A stretch of 25,290 bases of DNA, from positions 1-25,290 of the forward strand of contig JADRCO010000863.1 in NCBI GenBank assembly GCA_021464525.1. Direction: 5' to 3'. Below, in pieces: positions 21,065-25,290 of the stretch. Source of the DNA: Rhizophagus sp. LPA8_4_AMF. Lineage: Eukaryota; Glomeromycota; Glomeromycetes; Glomerales; Glomeraceae. The notes below the pieces were generated by a model that saw only the letters and a list, made by a program, of their open reading frames with translations, ran no database searches and had not been told where the DNA came from. The position numbers were made by a program, and so were the translations under genes. How positions within the stretch are numbered: position 1 is the stretch's first letter; each line of letters opens with the position of its first letter.

Positions 21065-23164
21065 TTACTGATTGTCGGAATTAACTTGTGAATGAACTTT
21101 CTGAGGATATATAATTGCGTGAGTGTAAATTCTGCGCTTTGAACCATCATTTAATTCAGTTCCTACTAATGGGAATTTACAGATGTCAACTTCGAAATCA
21201 TCAAATTTATCATCATCCCACATTCCATCCATTAAACTTGGATCTATTTTATCCTTATTTTGAAACCAATGAATCTGGCCAATAGGTTCTTGAGTTTGAA
21301 TTCTAAAAAAAAATATTCTAATTACATTTAAGATAATATTGGCTGCTTTTTCTTCAACTTCTTTTTTCTTTGTAGTATCTAAAATCTTGCGATATTGTTC
21401 CATTTCATCGTTGAGTTTAGTTTTGAATTTACCAATGAAGCTATGTTCATACGTTTCTTGTTCAATCTTAATATTAGAGAATCCACGATTTCCAAGTGAT
21501 GAATAAATTTGTTGTCTTATTTTTACAGGTATAGTAGGAGTAATACTATCATTACCTTCACGAGTTTTTCCAAATTCTTGTGTTAATAGAATCAATTCTT
21601 CTGTTTTGTTTGCAATTTGTGCTTCAAGAGAATGAGAGTCACGAGAATTTTGATGAGCAAAATATACAGGAACATAACCGAAAATTGTTTCAAGGACGTG
21701 ACGTTGTAAAACCGCCTTAATGAAGGGTATATCAGAAGATTTTGAGGTCAATCTAGTTTTACTTTTATATTTACTAAGAAGGTTTTTTACATTTTTGTAA
21801 TTGATATCTATATTTGGTCTTAGGTTTGTGACGTAAAATTCTAAATCATCTTGTAAACGTAAAATATCATCTACGAGCTGAACTGTAACTCCTCTATCTT
21901 CATCGCTCAACTGATCCTTTTGCTTAACTGTATTTGAATTATATTTCTGAAAGTCCTCTAATTTGGTAATAACCTGATTGATAGTTGGACGATTATCCGG
22001 CTCATTAATCCAACAATCTTAAAATAAACACAATTATAAAATTAGAATAAAAATAATTATTATAAGTAAAGATTAAAATTAATTATATTTACCAGTATAA
22101 ATTTTTACATAATCTTTAGGTGTATTAGGAAAAGGTGTCTCTCTAAGACCTTGTGAAATGCTTATTGCCAAATAAATATCATATGATTTGGTATAAAAAG
22201 GTAGTTTACCACTAGATATTTCCCATAAAAGTATACCAACACTATAAATATCACTTTTTTCATTTAATTTGTAATCTTGCATACTAAAACTTTTTGGATC
22301 AATATAAGGAATTAATCCAAATAATTTTGATTGAAGGTTTGATGATCCTACAATTCTTTTTGACAATCCAAAATCAGCTAACTTGATGGTATTTTGATGG
22401 ATTAATATATTTTTGGAATGCTATATATTAAAAAATAATTAAATTTAGTAAATAAAAATAATTTTAATATACGTATAAAATAATATAATATAAAGAATTA
22501 CAGTACCAGATCACGATGCACGATCTCTTCATCATGCAAGTATGACACGGCATGTGCCAATTGAAGTGCAAGATTAAATTTATCATTCCAAGTAAGATTA
22601 CTGGAATGATCTTTTAAATAGTTTTGAAGAGTGCCCCCATCAGCATATTCAATCACTAATAAATATTTTTCCGAATTATCATTTTCTTATTAATAAGAGA
22701 AAAAAAAAAATGTTTTTATATTTTATTTTAGATTTCATAAAGTTAAATTAAATTATATATACATATATAATTTATTAATATACCTTTTGTAACACCACAG
22801 AAACGAATAATATTATCATGAAAATCTACTTTTCGCTGAAGTTTAAACTAACAATAAAATTGAATTTTTTTTTTTGTTAAAAAAAATTTAAGTGAATATT
22901 TATCAAAATTTTATTATAATTTTTTTTTAATACCTCATTAACAATTTCTTTACACGTAGCGTTATTGAAATTAAAAAAAGATTTCAACGCTAAATGTCTA
23001 TGAGAATTTTTCCAGTTCGTACGATAGACTTTTCCAAATACTCCGGAACCAATTTCTTGAATATTACTGAAATGTTTGTAATCGTAGTCTTTAAAATAAT
23101 TTTTAGTAATTGCTTCTTCAATCCAATTAATCGATTCATTTTCGAGTTCAATGTCGGTAGACAT
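21065..23164 (-). CDS. TKL-type protein kinase fused to the shared uncharacterised domain, five exons
   Basis: Proposed exons: 23164-22934, 22847-22784, 22685-22507, 22420-22093, 22017-21065, giving an open 584-residue protein. Residues about 33-290 are a complete kinase domain: glycine loop GSGVFGKV (39-46), lysine in ALKSF (K61), catalytic loop HRDLHSKN (D157, N162), DFG (D174), [12 protein letters not shown] and the final RPT arginine. Residues about 304-575 are the same domain as in the two coiled-coil proteins ([51 protein letters not shown]). Here the kinase takes the place of the coiled coil. It is predicted to phosphorylate Ser/Thr (or Tyr) in a signalling role; the attached domain may choose the partner. 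It lies upstream of the decayed Hsp70 copy on the same strand. Confidence 0.87.
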
Positions 23165-23462
23165 TGTTGAGAACAGGGAAAAAAAGTATGGAATTTTTAA
23201 TTTTTTTCGTTTAAATAGAGTTTCGTGTTACAAATATGTAACGTGTAACGTTGATCAAATTTTAAGCCACAGCACATTAAGCAAAGATTTCGGGCGATCA
23301 CTTATATTGTATTGCATTCAGTGTTTCATTATCGCTAGACGTAAAATTTCTCATCTCTAGTCCTTTAATATCCTATCATAATTTCACTTTCAAAAATTTT
23401 TAGTTATTTCCCGCAACGAAATTTGTTTTTCCATATTATCTTTAATTGGTTGTCCAAAAAAA
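23165..23462. promoter_or_regulatory. Compact divergent promoter region
   Basis: The kinase gene and the heptad-repeat gene start 298 bp apart in opposite directions. The stretch contains repeated GTAAC boxes (23227-23249, with GTTAC and GTAAC facing each other) and a reversed CCAAT box (ATTGG near 23445). Both genes may share control elements. Confidence 0.4.
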
Positions 23463-23966
23463 ATGGGGATTCCAGATCATAGTAAATTAGAAGAAAAGGA
23501 TAACATGATCCGAGAGAAATATGACATTATCGGAGAAAAGGATAAAATAATTCAAGAAAGGGATATCATAATCTTAGAAAGGGATATCATAGTTCAAAAA
23601 AAGGATATCATAATCCAAGAAAAGGATAACTTAATTAAAGAAAAGGATAAAATGGTTCAAGAAAGGGATGACTTAGTCCAAGAAAGAGTTACCATAGTCC
23701 GAGAAAAGGATAACACGGTTCATGATAACATGATCCATGAAAAGGATGCCATGATCCACGGGAAGGATTTCGTGATCCATGGAATAGATACTAAAATCCA
23801 CGAGACGGATTCTAAGATCCACGCGAAAGATGCCAAAATCAACGAACAGGATATCATGATCCACAAGAAAAATATTATAATCCGCGCGAAGGATGTCATG
23901 ATTCGCGAGAAGGAAGAAGTGATTCAAGAAAAGGATAAAGAAATTCAAAGATTTGGGGAAAGATAA
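23463..23966 (+). CDS. Heptad-repeat alpha-helical protein built from a 21-nt minisatellite
   Basis: Open frame of 167 residues. After a short head (MGIPDHSKLE), nearly the whole protein is about 22 units of the seven-residue pattern EKDxxIx (for example EKDNMIR, ERDIIVQ, GKDFVIH, AKDVMIR), ending in RFGER. One unit in the middle has lost two residues (DNMIH), shifting the register. The first half prefers Q/R/K at the last position, the second half histidine. Hydrophobic residues sit side by side rather than in the classic a/d spacing, so it could be a single long charged helix or an unusual coiled coil. No family named. Divergent from the kinase gene. No intron is needed. It could be non-coding minisatellite DNA, but indels in multiples of three argue for coding. 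Confidence 0.6.
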   Translation: MGIPDHSKLEEKDNMIREKYDIIGEKDKIIQERDIIILERDIIVQKKDIIIQEKDNLIKEKDKMVQERDDLVQERVTIVREKDNTVHDNMIHEKDAMIHGKDFVIHGIDTKIHETDSKIHAKDAKINEQDIMIHKKNIIIRAKDVMIREKEEVIQEKDKEIQRFGER

Positions 23967-24531
23967 TAAAAATTCAGTAAGATGATTCAAATTCGATGAC
24001 TAATAATTATACTGTATTAAAGAACAAAATATTTTGTTACAATTAAATATTTCGTTATAAAATTAATTGGGTAACGATTGGTTACATTTCCAATTTGTTC
24101 TTATGTATTTCCGTTCATTAATATAAAATATTCTTTTTCAATATCAATCTAAAGATTACTAAAACCATCGTTACTTTATCTGTTTAGATCTAACGTCCAA
24201 GGAACTAGTCGATAATATATTTGCTAATTTCCCTTAATAGTAGAAGGATTTAAGAAATAACTATATTTGTTTGATAAAAATACCGATCTAACATGTACCA
24301 ATTTCTACTGAAGTTTCCAGATTTTTTTGATGAACTTTCTTAATAATTTCATATTAGCTTCATTATAAAAAACACGTTTGAGGGTCTATAAGACTATTTC
24401 CAAAGTTCTTGTATGAAATTACTGTATATTAGCCTTTATGACAAGGAAAATAAACTACAAATGCTCGTATACACAAGACCAAAGAGACAATTAATTGAAT
24501 GGTTCATTACAAGTTGTGAATATTTAAAGTA
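23967..24531. other. AT-rich non-coding stretch
   Basis: I see no gene. The 82-codon plus frame 24413-24661 overlaps a better minus-strand candidate and has no motif. Confidence 0.35.
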
Positions 24532-24794
24532 TTATAATTTTATCAGTGAATGTCCCTCAAATATCATACAGTATATTGTAAATAACAATTTCAAACACAT
24601 GAATCCAAAAGCATCCCAAGATTGCAAATTTTCTTGTAATCCCAGTAGCAAAATTTCTTGATCATCTAATAGTTCTGTATAATAAAAGTTACTATATAGC
24701 CTTTTTATATGTACTTACTTTCTCTTAGATCAATGTCCTCAATGTCCAATAAATTAGATTTAACAATTAAATCATATTTTAAGAGTATATCCAT
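24532..24794 (-). CDS. Possible small two-exon gene, unidentified
   Basis: Exon 24794-24719 begins MDILLKYDLIVKSNLLD and ends at a good donor (GTAAGTAC). A 44-nt intron ends in TATACAG. Exon 24674-24532 continues in frame with LLDDQEILLLGLQENLQ to a TAA, giving 72 residues. The strong splice sites joining two in-phase leucine-rich helical pieces are the only evidence. The second half (FMCLKLLFTIYCMIF) looks less protein-like, so further introns or decay are possible. Confidence 0.3.
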
Positions 24795-24971
24795 TTTATT
24801 AAAGATATTAAACATTTACTAAATAACTAAAATCCATATAGAGGAATTAAATAATTTTCTTATAAAAAAAGGATAATATAATGATAATATCAAAGAATAT
24901 ATAACTTTTTTGTTTTAATAAATTAATTAAATTTCTGTTCAACAGAAACTTGAAATTTATAAGCAATGGTA

Positions 24972-25290
24972 TTTCGATATTATTTTGATACTGTTTCGAT
25001 ATCATTTCAATATCATTTCAATATCATTTCGATGTCATTTCAATATTAAATCAAACAATATCAAAATGACATCGAATTGATATTAAAATTACATCAAAAT
25101 AATATCAAAACAATATTGAATGATATCAAAATGATATTAAATCAACATATTTAAGTTTAACTTAAATATGTTATTTTAATATCATTTCAATATCATTTCG
25201 ATATATCATTTCGATATCATTTTAATGTAATTTCAATATTATTTTAATATCATTTCGATGTTATTTCAATATTAAAATTAAAACAACATC
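24972..25290. repeat. 11-bp-period repeat array in alternating orientation, open at the window end
   Basis: About seven units close to TTTCRATATCA run forward from 24972 to 25048. About eight reverse-complement units (TGATATYGAAA) follow to about 25143, and at least nine forward units run from 25173 to the window edge. The unit is itself partly palindromic. The array has no open frame and continues beyond 25290. Confidence 0.8.
25144..25172. repeat. Perfect palindrome between two inverted array blocks
   Basis: Fourteen-base arms (AACATATTTAAGTT and AACTTAAATATGTT) flank a single T. The arms continue outward into the inverted 11-bp arrays, so the whole region could form a large cruciform or hairpin. 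Confidence 0.85.

Noticed and set aside
23673-23990. 105-codon minus-strand frame
   Set aside because: Antisense of the 21-nt repeat gene; repeats keep several frames open.
24413-24661. 82-codon plus-strand frame
   Set aside because: Overlaps a better spliced minus-strand candidate and has no recognisable feature.
1-25290. tRNA, rRNA or CRISPR features
   Set aside because: No cloverleaf with a GGTTCGAATCC-type arm, no rRNA core sequence and no evenly spaced repeat-spacer array was found by eye.

Overview
The window reads as a stretch of a very AT-rich fungal nuclear genome with short GT-AG introns. The most likely source is a Glomeromycotina (arbuscular mycorrhizal) fungus of the Rhizophagus type. 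This is an inference from three things: the base composition, the clustered HSPA12-like Hsp70 genes, and a tyrosine-kinase-like (TKL) kinase carrying the HRDLHSKN catalytic loop and the [12 protein letters not shown] motif. I saw no rRNA, no tRNA, no CRISPR array and no bacterial-style operon.

Layout. Positions 1-2727 are non-coding and repeat-bearing: a palindromic MITE-like element, a hairpin and a TAAGCACCCC motif cluster. A coiled-coil gene (2728-3984, +) then converges on an HSPA12-like Hsp70 gene (4061-6145, -, six exons). After a non-coding gap comes a second coiled-coil gene (7598-9412, -), divergent from a second Hsp70 gene (10496-12560, +, the same six-exon plan). From about 13.4 to 23.2 kb there is a tandem array on the minus strand. 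In transcription order it holds a kinase fused to the same domain as the coiled-coil proteins (23164-21065), a decayed Hsp70 copy (20272-18024), a decayed fragment of that domain (17440-17029), an apparently intact but catalytically altered Hsp70 copy (16312-14075), and another domain fragment (13531-13404). The right end holds a 21-nt-repeat coiled-coil gene (23463-23966, +), a possible small two-exon gene (24794-24532, -) and an 11-bp-period inverted repeat array (24972-25290).

How the genes fit together. The same uncharacterised domain of about 270 residues occurs behind a coiled coil (twice) and behind a kinase domain (once, plus two relics). Each time it lies next to an HSPA12-like Hsp70 gene, though in different relative orientations. 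I infer a repeated two-component module, an Hsp70-like ATPase plus a coiled-coil or kinase partner. In the tandem array the Hsp70 member has lost most of the residues that handle ATP phosphates and looks like a pseudo-ATPase. Partnership is inferred from proximity only. All exon models were read by eye and have no transcript support.
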